In this document: positions 40,171 through 54,113 of the stretch, piece after piece
How the letters are laid out: the number at the start of each line of letters is the position of its first letter
Position numbering within the stretch: position 1 is the stretch's first letter
Assembly: GCA_963971285.1 (NCBI GenBank)
Contig: OZ020244.1
Coordinates: forward strand, 5,580,001-5,644,000
Direction: 5' to 3'
Source: Astropecten irregularis
Lineage: Eukaryota; Echinodermata; Asteroidea; Paxillosida; Astropectinidae
Length of the DNA stretch: 64,000 nucleotides
Position numbers and translations under genes: made by a program
Notes under the pieces: model-generated
Databases searched by the model: none
Told to the model about the DNA's origin: nothing
The model's input: the letters and a program-made list of their open reading frames with translations, nothing else

Positions 40171-43100
40171 CTGATGCAAAAAGGGGGTAAAAATCCGAGT
40201 GCGGGGTCCGAGGGTTTCTTACACCCGACGGTCGCAGAGGGGTCAAGCAGTGGGGTCAAGGACCCGCCGTGCCGCACGACCGAGGCCTTCGCAGCGAATT
40301 TTTTTTTTAATCTTTAAGTGTACGCCGTAACTTGAACATTTCCAATTAGGAAATTTAACAGGTATAAAAAACACTCACACATAGAATCACGGAGACAGGC
40401 TTAATATTAAACTGTTCCTCCTGACATTTCAAACGAGAAATAAAAAGATGCAAAAGTTAAGCAGACCGTCAGGTGTTCAGGGGCACGCGATTCACCGGGA
40501 TACTTTCAACCAGCTTACCGGCTCCCATATAGTACCCATGGGCTTACTGGCAAGCCGACTACTGCATATCCTCCCCACCATTGAGACCTTAGCCTGACAT
40601 GCAAAGCTCTGAAGGACTAAGAGGGAGAAACAAGGCGGCCCCTGGACCATCGCGGTGCCAGGGTCCGCACATGCCATGTTCCATTCATTATCAGAGAGTC
40701 AGGATCGGAGAATCGAACCCAGGCTGCCGGAAGTCTGAGCGGTGGTACCATCGCTTATCCCACCGAGCCAGAAGCGTTGGTGACAACCCGGCAGTTTCTA
40801 AAACTATTTATACCAGACAATTGACAGGAGAAAAACATTAAACAAAATTACTGAGAGCACATCGGGGCTCGAACCCGGGCCAAGTAATTCAAAGTCCCTT
40901 TCCCTAACCACTCGGCCACATCACATGTATTGACGGTGTCATGGAATGTAGCAATGAAGTGATTGTCGATACCCTATTGGCTTAAAATCACTCGAGCGTG
41001 TTATGAACAGTCTCCGTAGTCATGTATAACCCGCTATGGAATCACCTAATCCAAGTCCTAATCCAAGACTTTGTAGCAACATTTTCAAAACTTTAGGGCA
41101 AAGTGCTTGCCACCTGGTCTTGCCAGAGGTCGCGGAGACGTCTCTCCTTGGTGAGAGCGTAAGCCATTTTATGTTGGAGACGTCTCCGCCATTGGCGTAG
41201 ACACTTCCCCGACACTCATTACATTCACCAATATTGAACAGACACTTCTTATACAAGTATTTTCTAAGCCCTGTGTGGGATGTCTTTAAAAACAATGGAT
41301 GCCGAACCCGGTAACCAGAGTTTAGAACCAGAGTTTAGACTTTAGACCGGAATATGATGACAGTTATTATTTGTTTTAAGTAAATTTTTGCACTGCAATA
41401 TGAGGAGAGTTACTATTCGATTCATGTAAAAACACCACAATATGACGACAGCTACTATTGATTCATGTAAAAAACCACAATATGACAACAGCTACTATTC
41501 GATTCATGTAAAACACCACAATATGACGACAGCTACTATTCGATTCATGTAAAACACCACAATATGACGACAGCTACTATTCGATTCATGTAAAACACCA
41601 CAATATGACGACAGCTACTATTTGATTCATGTAAAACACCACAATATAACGACAGCTACTATTTGATTCATGTAAAACACCACAATATGACGACAGCTAC
41701 TATTCGATTCATGTAAAACACCACAATATGACGACAGCTACTATTTGATTCATGTAAAACACCGCAATAAAAACGACAGCTACTATTTGATTCATGTAAA
41801 ACACCACAATATGACGACAGCTACTATTCGATTCATGTAAAACACCACAATATGACGACAGCTACTATTTGATTCATGTAAAACACCGCAACAAAAACGA
41901 CAGTGACTATTTGATTCATGTAAAACGCCACAATATGAGGACGTTATTTGGTTAATGGAAACACCGCAATGTGACGACGTTGCTATATGATTCATGTAAA
42001 ACACCGATGCAAAAGTGTGGGGGGAGATCCGAGTGCGGGGTCCAAGTATCCGAGGGATTCTTCGACCTGACTGCCGCAGGAGGTTCCAGCAGTGGACTTC
42101 ACCAACGACCCCGCCGTGCCACAAGGCCGAGGCCTTCGCACCGAGTGGCACGGGCCGTTTTGGCCGCAGACTCCGAGAAACGGCCACCTCTGAGTAGCGT
42201 TGCGGCAGCGAGAGGTACGCTGTGGCAGACGGCCCAGATTTTGGCTGCGTTAACCACGGCCCTTTTTGGCCACATGGCACATGAGTCCGAGAAACTGCCT
42301 CGTGTAAGGCGGCAGGGAAAGGTCTGCCATGGCGACCGGCGGAGGACTCTCGCTCCAAGAGGTAGTATGGCGACAGTTATTATTTGTTTTATGTAAAACA
42401 CCGGACTATGAGGAGAGTTACTATTTGATTTATGTAAAACGCCACAATATGACCACAGTTAATATTTGATTTAGGTAAAACACCGGTATATAAGGAGAGA
42501 TACTATCTGATTCATGTAAAACGCCGCAATATGAACACCGGAATGTAAGGAGAGTTACTACTTGTATCTCATTCATATAAATCACCAAAATATGACGACA
42601 GGTACTATTTTACTCAAGTAAAACACCGGAATATGATGACAGTTACTATTTGTTTTAAGTAAACTTTTGTACTGCAATATGAGGAGAGTTACTATTCGAT
42701 TCATGTAAAACACCACAATATGACGACAGCTACTATTTGATTCTTGTAAAACACCACAATATGACGACAGTTACTATTTGATTCATGTAAAGCACCGCAA
42801 TTTGACTACAGTTACTATTTTATTAATTTAAAAACGACGCAATATGATGACAGTTACTATTTTACTCATGTAACCATCGGAATATGACAACAGTTACTAT
42901 CTGATTCAAATAAAACATCAGAATATGATGACAGTTACTCTACTATTAGATTCATGTAAAGCGCCGCAATATGATGACAGTTACTATCTGATTCGTGTAA
43001 GACACCGCAATATGATGGCAGTTACTATTTGATTCATGTAAAACGCCACAATATGATGGCAGTTACTATTTGATTCATGTAAAACGCCGCAATATGGTGG

Positions 43101-43501
43101 CAGTTACTATTTGATTCATGTAAAGCACCGCAATTTGACTACAGTTACTATTTTATTAATTTAAAAACGACGGAATATGATGGCAGTTACTATTTTACTC
43201 ATGTAACCACCGGAATATGACAACAGTTACTATCTGATTCATATAAAACATCAGAATATGATGACAGTTACTGTACTAGTTCATGTAAAGCGGCCAATAT
43301 GATGACAGTTACTATTTTATTCATGGAAAACCCCGGAATATGACAACAGTTACTATCTGATTCATATAAAACACCAGAATATGATGACAGTTACTGTACT
43401 ATTTGATTCATGTAAAACGCCACAATATGATGGCAGTTACTATTTGATTCATGTAAAACGCCACAATATGATGACAGTTACTATTTTATTCATGGAAAAC
43501 A
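40171..43501 (+). repeat. Satellite HOR unit R2 (3,331 bp)
   Basis: C block 40171-40298, retroposon 40299-41326, satellite dominated by the AGCTACTATTCG subtype, B block 42004-42374, satellite to 43501. It has CCCATGGGCTT and GGCGTAGAC in the retroposon but TTACACCCGAC in the C block, unlike R3 and R4. Confidence 0.92.
42004..42374. repeat. GC-rich block, B form (371 bp), R2 example
   Basis: Homologous to the A form over its full length, with diagnostic differences: GTGTGGGGGGAGATCCGAG near the start, CTGACTGCCGCAGG, TTGCGGCAGCG, and an additional ATGGCACAT inside the GGCCAC..GAGTCCGAG segment that accounts for the length difference. Other B copies: 45335-45705, 48666-49036, 52616-52986, 62944-63314 and a partial one at 63915-64000. 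Confidence 0.85.
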
Positions 43502-46500
43502 CTGATGCAAAAAGGGGGTAAAAATCCGAGTGCGGGGTCCGAGGGTTTCTTACAAACGACGGTCGCAGAGGGGTCAAGCAGTGGGGTCAAGGACCCGCCG
43601 TGCCGCACGACCGAGGCCTTCGCAGCGAATTTATTTTTTAATCTTTAAGTGTACGCCGTAACTTGAACATTTCCAATTAGGAAATTTAACAGGTATAAAA
43701 AACACTCACACATAGAATCACGGAGACAGGCTTAATATTAAACTGTTCCTCCTGACATTTCAAACGAGAAATAAAATAATGCAAAAGTTAAGCAGACCGT
43801 CAGGTGTTCAGGGGCACGCGATTCACCGGGATACTTTCAACCAGCTTACCGGCTCCCATATAGTACCCATGGGCTTACTGGCAAGCCGACTACTGCATAT
43901 CCTCCCCACCATTGAGACCTTAGCCTGACATGCAAAGCTCTGAAGGACTAAGAGGGAGAAACAAGGCGGCCCCTGGACCATCGCGGTGCCAGGGTCCGCA
44001 CATGCCATGTTCCATTCATTATCAGAGAGTCAGGATCGGAGAATCGAACCCAGGCTGCCGGAAGTCTGAGCGGTGGTACCATCGCTTATCCCACCGAGCC
44101 AGAAGCGTTGGTGACAACCCGGCAGTTTCTAAAACTATTTATACCAGACAATTGACAGGAGAAAAACATTAAACAAAATTACTGAGAGCACATCGGGGCT
44201 CGAACCCGGGCCAAGTAATTCAAAGTCCCTTTCCCTAACCACTCGGCCACATCACATGTATTGACGGTGTCATGGAATGTAGCAATGAAGTGATTGTCGA
44301 TACCCTATTGGCTTAAAATCACTCGAGCGTGTTATGAACAGTCTCCGTAGTCATGTATAACCCGCTATGGAATCACCTAATCCAAGTCCTAATCCAAGAC
44401 TTTGTAGCAACATTTTCAAAACTTTAGGGCAAAGTGCTTGCCACCTGGTCTTGCCAGAGGTCGCGGAGACGTCTCTCCTTGGTGAGAGCGTAAGCCATTT
44501 TATGTTGGAGACGTCTCCGCCATTGGCGTAGACACTTCCCCGACACTCATTACATTCACCAATATTGAACAGACACTTCTTATACAAGTATTTTCTAAGC
44601 CCTGTGTGGGATGTCTTTAAAAACAATGGATGCCGAACCCGGTAACCAGAGTTTAGAACCAGAGTTTAGACTTTAGACCGGAATATGATGACAGTTACTA
44701 TTTGTTTTAAGTAAATTTTTGCACTGCAATATGAGGAGAGTTACTATTCGATTCATGTAAAAACACCACAATATGACCACAGCTACTATTGATTCATGTA
44801 AAACACCACAATATGACAACAGCTACTATTCGATTTATGTAAAACACCACAATATGACGACAGCTACTATTCGATTCATGTAAAACACCACAATATGACG
44901 ACAGCTACTATTCGATTCATGTAAAACACCACAATATGACGACAGCTACTATTCGATTCATGTAAAACACCACAATATGACGACAGCTACTATTTGATTC
45001 ATGTAAAACACCACAATATGACGACAGCTACTATTCGATTCATGTAAAACACCACAATATGACGACAGCTACTATTTGATTCATGTAAAACACCGCAATA
45101 AAAACGACAGCTACTATTTGATTCATGTAAAACACCACAATATGACGACAGCTACTATTCGATTCATGTAAAACACCACAATATGACGACAGCTACTATT
45201 TGATTCATGTAAAACACCGCAATAAAAACGACAGTGACTATTTGATTCATGTAAAACGTCACAATATGAGGACGTTATTTGGTTAATGGAAACACCGCAA
45301 TGTGACGACGTTGCTATATGATTCATGTAAAACACCGATGCAAAAGTGTGGGGGGAGATCCGAGTGCGGGGTCCAAGTATCCGAGGGATTCTTCGACCTG
45401 ACTGCCGCAGGAGGTTCCAGCAGTGGACTTCACCAACGACCCCGCCGTGCCACAAGGCCGAGGCCTTCGCACCGAGTGGCACGGGCCGTTTTGGCCGCAG
45501 ACTCCGAGAAACGGCCACCTCTGAGTAGCGTTGCGGCAGCGAGAGGTACGCTGTGGCAGACGGCCCAGATTTTGGCTGCGTTAACCACGGTCCTTTTTGG
45601 CCACATGGCACATGAGTCCGAGAAACTGCCTCGTGTAAGGCGGCAGGGAAAGGTCTGCCATGGCGACCGGCGGAGGACTCTCGCTCCAAGAGGTAGTATG
45701 GCGACAGTTATTATTTGTTTTATGTAAAACACCGGACTATGAGGAGAGTTACTATTTGATTTATGTAAAACGCCACAATATGACCACAGTTAATATTTGA
45801 TTTAGGTAAAACACCGGTATATAAGGAGAGATACTATCTGATTCATGTAAAACGCCGCAATATGAACACCGGAATGTAAGGAGAGTTACTACTTGTATCT
45901 CATTCATATAAATCACCAAAATATGACGACAGGTACTATTTTACTCAAGTAAAACACCGGAATATGATGACAGTTACTATTTGTTTTAAGTAAACTTTTG
46001 TACTGCAATATGAGGAGAGTTACTATTCGATTCATGTAAAACACCACAATATGACGACAGCTACTATTTGATTCTTGTAAAACACCACAATATGACGACA
46101 GTTACTATTTGATTCATGTAAAGCACCGCAATTTGACTACAGTTACTATTTTATTAATTTAAAAACGACGCAATATGATGACAGTTACTATTTTACTCAT
46201 GTAACCATCGGAATATGACAACAGTTACTATCTGATTCAAATAAAACATCAGAATATGATGACAGTTACTCTACTATTAGATTCATGTAAAGCGCCGCAA
46301 TATGATGACAGTTACTATCTGATTCGTGTAAGACACCGCAATATGATGGCAGTTACTATTTGATTCATGTAAAACGCCACAATATGATGGCAGTTACTAT
46401 TTGATTCATGTAAAACGCCGCAATATGGTGGCAGTTACTATTTGATTCATGTAAAGCACCGCAATTTGACTACAGTTACTATTTTATTAATTTAAAAACG

Positions 46501-46832
46501 ACGCAATATGATGGCAGTTACTATTTTACTCATGTAACCACCGGAATATGACAACAGTTACTATCTGATTCATATAAAACATCAGAATATGATGACAGTT
46601 ACTGTACTAGTTCATGTAAAGCGGCCAATATGATGACAGTTACTATTTTATTCATGGAAAACCCCGGAATATGACAACAGTTACTATCTGATTCATATAA
46701 AACACCAGAATATGATGACAGTTACTGTACTATTTGATTCATGTAAAACGCCACAATATGATGGCAGTTACTATTTGATTCATGTAAAACGCCACAATAT
46801 GATGACAGTTACTATTTTATTCATGGAAAACA
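43502..46832 (+). repeat. Satellite HOR unit R3 (3,331 bp)
   Basis: C block 43502-43629 (TTACAAACGAC variant), retroposon 43630-44657 whose T-tract is broken (TTATTTTTT), B block 45335-45705. Otherwise almost identical to R2 and R4 across the whole length. Confidence 0.92.
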
Positions 46833-49800
46833 CTGATGCAAAAAGGGGGTAAAAATCCGAGTGCGGGGTCCGAGGGTTTCTTACAAACGACGGTCGCAGA
46901 GGGGTCAAGCAGTGGGGTCAAGGACCCGCCGTGCCGCACGACCGAGGCCTTCGCAGCGAATTTTTTTTTTAATCTTTAAGTGTACGCCGTAACTTGAACA
47001 TTTCCAATTAGGAAATTTAACAGGTATAAAAAACACTCACACATAGAATCACGGAGACAGGCTTAATATTAAACTGTTCCTCCTGACATTTCAAACGAGA
47101 AATAAAAAGATGCAAAAGTTAAGCAGACCGTCAGGTGTTCAGGGGCACGCGATTCACCGGGATACTTTCAACCAGCTTACCGGCTCCCATATAGTACCCA
47201 TGGGCTTACTGGCAAGCCGACTACTGCATATCCTCCCCACCATTGAGACCTTAGCCTGACATGCAAAGCTCTGAAGGACTAAGAGGGAGAAACAAGGCGG
47301 CCCCTGGACCATCGCGGTGCCAGGGTCCGCACATGCCATGTTCCATTCATTATCAGAGAGTCAGGATCGGAGAATCGAACCCAGGCTGCCGGAAGTCTGA
47401 GCGGTGGTACCATCGCTTATCCCACCGAGCCAGAAGCGTTGGTGACAACCCGGCAGTTTCTAAAACTATTTATACCAGACAATTGACAGGAGAAAAACAT
47501 TAAACAAAATTACTGAGAGCACATCGGGGCTCGAACCCGGGCCAAGTAATTCAAAGTCCCTTTCCCTAACCACTCGGCCACATCACATGTATTGACGGTG
47601 TCATGGAATGTAGCAATGAAGTGATTGTCGATACCCTATTGGCTTAAAATCACTCGAGCGTGTTATGAACAGTCTCCGTAGTCATGTATAACCCGCTATG
47701 GAATCACCTAATCCAAGTCCTAATCCAAGACTTTGTAGCAACATTTTCAAAACTTTAGGGCAAAGTGCTTGCCACCTGGTCTTGCCAGAGGTCGCGGAGA
47801 CGTCTCTCCTTGGTGAGAGCGTAAGCCATTTTATGTTGGAGACGTCTCCGCCATTGGCGTAGACACTTCCCCGACACTCATTACATTCACCAATATTGAA
47901 CAGACACTTCTTATACAAGTATTTTCTAAGCCCTGTGTGGGATGTCTTTAAAAACAATGGATGCCGAACCCGGTAACCAGAGTTTAGAACCAGAGTTTAG
48001 ACTTTAGACCGGAATATGATGACAGTTACTATTTGTTTTAAGTAAATTTTTGCACTGCAATATGAGGAGAGTTACTATTCGATTCATGTAAAAACACCAC
48101 AATATGACCACAGCTACTATTGATTCATGTAAAACACCACAATATGACAACAGCTACTATTCGATTCATGTAAAACACCACAATATGACGACAGCTACTA
48201 TTCGATTCATGTAAAACACCACAATATGACGACAGCTACTATTCGATTCATGTAAAACACCACAATATGACGACAGCTACTATTCGATTCATGTAAAACA
48301 CCACAATATGACGACAGCTACTATTTGATTCATGTAAAACACCACAATATGACGACAGCTACTATTCGATTCATGTAAAACACCACAATATGACGACAGC
48401 TACTATTTGATTCATGTAAAACACCGCAATAAAAACGACAGCTACTATTTGATTCATGTAAAACACCACAATATGACGACAGCTACTATTCGATTCATGT
48501 AAAACACCACAATATGACGACAGCTACTATTTGATTCATGTAAAACACCGCAATAAAAACGACAGTGACTATTTGATTCATGTAAAACGCCACAATATGA
48601 GGACGTTATTTGGTTAATGGAAACACCGCAATGTGACGACGTTGCTATATGATTCATGTAAAACACCGATGCAAAAGTGTGGGGGGAGATCCGAGTGCGG
48701 GGTCCAAGTATCCGAGGGATTCTTCGACCTGACTGCCGCAGGAGGTTCCAGCAGTGGACTTCACCAACGACCCCGCCGTGCCACAAGGCCGAGGCCTTCG
48801 CACCGAGTGGCACGGGCCGTTTTGGCCGCAGACTCCGAGAAACGGCCACCTCTGAGTAGCGTTGCGGCAGCGAGAGGTACGCTGTGGCAGACGGCCCAGA
48901 TTTTGGCTGCGTTAACCACGGCCCTTTTTGGCCACATGGCACATGAGTCCGAGAAACTGCCTCGTGTAAGGCGGCAGGGAAAGGTCTGCCATGGCGACCG
49001 GCGGAGGACTCTCGCTCCAAGAGGTAGTATGGCGACAGTTATTATTTGTTTTATGTAAAACACCGGACTATGAGGAGAGTTACTATTTGATTTATGTAAA
49101 ACGCCACAATATGACCACAGTTAATATTTGATTTAGGTAAAACACCGGTATATAAGGAGAGATACTATCTGATTCATGTAAAACGCCGCAATATGAACAC
49201 CGGAATGTAAGGAGAGTTACTACTTGTATCTCATTCATATAAATCACCAAAATATGACGACAGGTACTATTTTACTCAAGTAAAACACCGGAATATGATG
49301 ACAGTTACTATTTGTTTTAAGTAAACTTTTGTACTGCAATATGAGGAGAGTTACTATTCGATTCATGTAAAACACCACAATATGACGACAGCTACTATTT
49401 GATTCTTGTAAAACACCACAATATGACGACAGTTACTATTTGATTCATGTAAAGCACCGCAATTTGACTACAGTTACTATTTTATTAATTTAAAAACGAC
49501 GCAATATGATGACAGTTACTATTTTACTCATGTAACCATCGGAATATGACAACAGTTACTATCTGATTCAAATAAAACATCAGAATATGATGACAGTTAC
49601 TCTACTATTAGATTCATGTAAAGCGCCGCAATATGATGACAGTTACTATCTGATTCGTGTAAGACACCGCAATATGATGGCAGTTACTATTTGATTCATG
49701 AAAAAACGCCACAATATGATGGCAGTTACTATTTGATTCATGTAAAACGCCGCAATATGGTGGCAGTTACTATTTGATTCATGTAAAGCACCGCAATTTG

Positions 49801-50164
49801 ACTACAGTTACTATTTTATTAATTTAAAAACGACGCAATATGATGGCAGTTACTATTTTACTCATGTAACCACCGGAATATGACAACAGTTACTATCTGA
49901 TTCATATAAAACATCAGAATATGATGACAGTTACTGTACTAGTTCATGTAAAGCGGCCAATATGATGACAGTTACTATTTTATTCATGGAAAACCCCGGA
50001 ATATGACAACAGTTACTATCTGATTCATATAAAACACCAGAATATGATGACAGTTACTGTACTATTTGATTCATGTAAAACGCCACAATATGATGGCAGT
50101 TACTATTTGATTCATGTAAAACGCCACAATATGATGACAGTTACTATTTTATTCATGGAAAACA
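46833..50164 (+). repeat. Satellite HOR unit R4 (3,332 bp)
   Basis: C block 46833-46960, retroposon 46961-47988, B block 48666-49036. Differs from R3 by scattered single bases and one extra base near 49700 (CATGAAAAAACGCC). Confidence 0.92.
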
Positions 50165-53100
50165 CTGATGCAAAAAGGGGGTAAAAATCCGAGTGCGGGG
50201 TCCGAGGGTTTCTTACAAACGACGGTCGCAGAGGGGTCAAGCAGTGGGGTCAAGGACCCGCCGTGCCGCACGACCGAGGCCTTCGCAGCGAATTTTTTTT
50301 TTTATCTTTAAGTGTACGCCGTAACTTGAACATTTCCAATTAGGAAATTTAACAGGTATAAAAAACACTCACACATAGAATCACGGAGACAGGCTTAATA
50401 TTAAACTGTTCCTCCTGACATTTCAAACGAGAAATAAAAAGATGCAAAAGTTAAGCAGACCGTCAGGTGTTCAGGGGCACGCGATTCACCGGGATACTTT
50501 CAACCAGCTTACCGGCTCCCATATAGTACCCATGGGCTTACTGGCAAGCCGACTACTGCATATCCTCCCCACCTTTGAGACCTTAGCCTGACATGCAAAG
50601 CTCTGAAGGACTAAGAGGGAGAAACAAGGCGGCCCCTGGACCATCGCGGTGCCAGGGTCCGCACATGCCATGTTCCATTCATTATCAGAGAGTCAGGATC
50701 GGAGAATCGAACCCAGGCTGCCGGAAGTCTGAGCGGTGGTACCATCGCTTATCCCACCGAGCCAGAAGCGTTGGTGACAACCCGGCAGTTTCTAAAACTA
50801 TTTATACCAGACAATTGACAGGAGAAAAACATTAAACAAAATTACTGAGAGCACATCGGGGCTCGAACCCGGGCCAAGTAATTCAAAGTCCCTTTCCCTA
50901 ACCACTCGGCCACATCACATGTATTGACGGTGTCATGGAATGTAGCAATGAAGTGATTGTCGATACCCTATTGGCTTAAAATCACTCGAGCGTGTTATGA
51001 ACAGTCTCCGTAGTCATGTATAACCCGCTATGGAATCACCTAATCCAAGTCCTAATCCAAGACTTTGTAGCAACATTTTCAAAACTTTAGGGCAAAGTGC
51101 TTGCCACCTGGTCTTGCCAGAGGTCGCGGAGACGTCTCTCCTTGGTGAGAGCGTAAGCCATTTTATGTTGGAGACGTCTCCGCCATTGGCGTAGACACTT
51201 CCCCGACACTCATTACATTCACCAATATTGAACAGACACTTCTTATACAAGTATTTTCTAAGCCCTGTGTGGGATGTCTTTAAAAACAATGGATGCCGAA
51301 CCCGGTAACCAGAGTTTAGACTTTCACATAGAAACTGATCCATGTAAAACACCGAAAGATGAAGGCAGTTACTATTTGATTCATGTAAAACGCCACAACA
51401 TGAGGACGTTATTTGGTTAATGGAAACATCGCAATGTGACGACGTTGCTATATGATTCATGTAAAACACCGATGCAAAAGTGGGCGAAAAACCGAGTGCG
51501 GGGTCCAAGTATCCGAGGGATTCTTCGACCCGACAGCCACAGGAGGTTCCAGCAGTGGGCTTCACCAAGGACCCCGCCGTGCCGCAAGGCCGAGGCCTTC
51601 GCACCGAGTGGCACGGGCCGTTTTGGCCGCAGACTCCGAGAAACGGCCACCTCCGAGTAGCGTTCCGGCAGCGAGAGGTACGCTGTGGCAGACGGCCCAG
51701 ATTTTGGCTGCATTAACCACGGCCCTTTTTGGCCACAAGAGTCCGAGAAACTGCCTCGTGTAAGGCGGCAGGGAAAGGTCTGCCGTGGCGACCGGCGGAG
51801 GACTCTCGCTCCAAGAGGTAGTATGGCGACAGTTATTATTTGTTTTATGTAAAACACCGGACTATGAGGAGAGTTACTATTTGATTTAGGTAAAACACCG
51901 GTATATAAGGAGAGATACTATCTGATTCATGTAAAACGCCGCAATATGAACACCGGAATGTAAGGAGAGTTACTACTTGTATCTCATTCATATAAATCAC
52001 CAAAATATGACGACAGGTACTATTTTACTCAAGTAAAACACCGGAATATGATGACAGTTACTATTTGTTTTAAGTAAATTTTTGTACTGCAATATGAGGA
52101 GAGTTACTATTCAATTCATGTAAAAACACCACAATATGACGACAGCTACTATTGATTCATGTAAAACACCACAATATGACAACAGCTACTATTCGATTCA
52201 TGTAAAACACCACAATATGACGACAGCTACTATTCGATTCATGTAAAACACCACAATATGACGACAGCTACTATTTGATTCATGTAAAACACCACAATAT
52301 GACGACAGCTACTATTCGATTCATGTAAAACACCACAATATGACGACAGCTACTATTTGATTCATGTAAAACACCGCAATAAAAACGACAGCTACTATTT
52401 GATTCATGTAAAACACCACAATATGACGACAGCTACTATTCGATTCATGTAAAACACCACAATATGACGACAGCTACTATTTGATTCATGTAAAACACCG
52501 CAATAAAAACGACAGTGACTATTTGATTCATGTAAAACGCCACAATATGAGGACGTTATTTGGTTAATGGAAACACCGCAATGTGACGACGTTGCTATAT
52601 GATTCATGTAAAACACCGATGCAAAAGTGTGGGGGAAGATCCGAGTGCGGGGTCCAAGTATCCGAGGGATTCTTCGACCTGACTGCCGCAGGAGGTTCCA
52701 GCAGTGGACTTCACCAACGACCCCGCCGTGCCACAAGGCCGAGGCCTTCGCACCGAGTGGCACGGGCCGTTTTGGCCGCAGACTCCGAGAAACGGCCACC
52801 TCTGAGTAGCGTTGCGGCAGCGAGAGGTACGCTGTGGCAGACGGCCCAGATTTTGGCTGCGTTAACCACGGTCCTTTTTGGCCACATGGCACATGAGTCC
52901 GAGAAACTGCCTCGTGTAAGGCGGCAGGGAAAGGTCTGCCATGGCGACCGGCGGAGGACTCTCGCTCCAAGAGGTAGTATGGCGACAGTTATTATTTGTT
53001 TTATGTAAAACACCGGACTATGAGGAGAGTTACTATTTGATTTATGTAAAACGCCACAATATGACCACAGTTAATATTTGATTTAGGTAAAACACCGGTA

Positions 53101-54113
53101 TATAAGGAGAGATACTATCTGATTCATGTAAAACGCCGCAATATGAACACCGGAATGTAAGGAGAGTTACTACTTGTATCTCATTCATATAAATCACCAA
53201 AATATGACGACAGGTACTATTTTACTCAAGTAAAACACCGGAATATGATGACAGTTACTATTTGTTTTAAGTAAACTTTTGTACTGCAATATGAGGAGAG
53301 TTACTATTCGATTCATGTAAAACACCACAATATGACGACAGCTACTATTTGATTCTTGTAAAACACCACAATATGACGACAGTTACTATTTGATTCATGT
53401 AAAGCACCGCAATTTGACTACAGTTACTATTTTATTAATTTAAAAACGACGCAATATGATGACAGTTACTATTTTACTCATGTAACCATCGGAATATGAC
53501 AACAGTTACTATCTGATTCAAATAAAACATCAGAATATGATGACAGTTACTCTACTATTAGATTCATGTAAAGCGCCGCAATATGATGACAGTTACTATC
53601 TGATTCGTGTAAGACACCGCAATATGATGGCAGTTACTATTTGATTCATGTAAAACGCCACAATATGATGGCAGTTACTATTTGATTCATGTAAAACGCC
53701 GCAATATGGTGGCAGTTACTATTTGATTCATGTAAAGCACCGCAATTTGACTACAGTTACTATTTTATTAATTTAAAAACGACGCAATGTGATGGCAGTT
53801 ACTATTTTACTCATGTAACCACCGGAATATGACAACAGTTACTATCTGATTCATATAAAACATCAGAATATGATGACAGTTACTGTACTAGTTCATGTAA
53901 AGCGGCCAATATGATGACAGTTACTATTTTATTCATGGAAAACCCCGGAATATGACAACAGTTACTATCTGATTCATATAAAACACCAGAATATGATGAC
54001 AGTTACTGTACTATTTGATTCATGTAAAACGCCACAATATGATGGCAGTTACTATTTGATTCATGTAAAACGGCACAATATGATGACAGTTACTATTTTA
54101 TTCATGGAAAACA
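50165..54113 (+). repeat. Satellite HOR unit R5 (3,949 bp), carries both A and B blocks
   Basis: C block 50165-50292, retroposon 50293-51320 (unique CCACCTTTGAG), A block 51469-51830, satellite, B block 52616-52986, satellite to 54113. It looks like the left part of an A-type unit joined to the right part of a B-type unit. Confidence 0.92.

Noticed and set aside
45123..45689. 188-codon minus-strand open frame recurring in B-type units (and 196-codon frame in A-type units)
   Set aside because: It spans the GC-rich block and runs into 41-bp monomers whose period breaks any reading frame. It has no domain, and its recurrence is explained by recent unit duplication.
45302..45727. 141-codon plus-strand frame over the B block
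   Set aside because: It overlaps the minus-strand frame over the same bases. Both arise from stop-poor GC-rich sequence, with no sign of selection that can be seen here.
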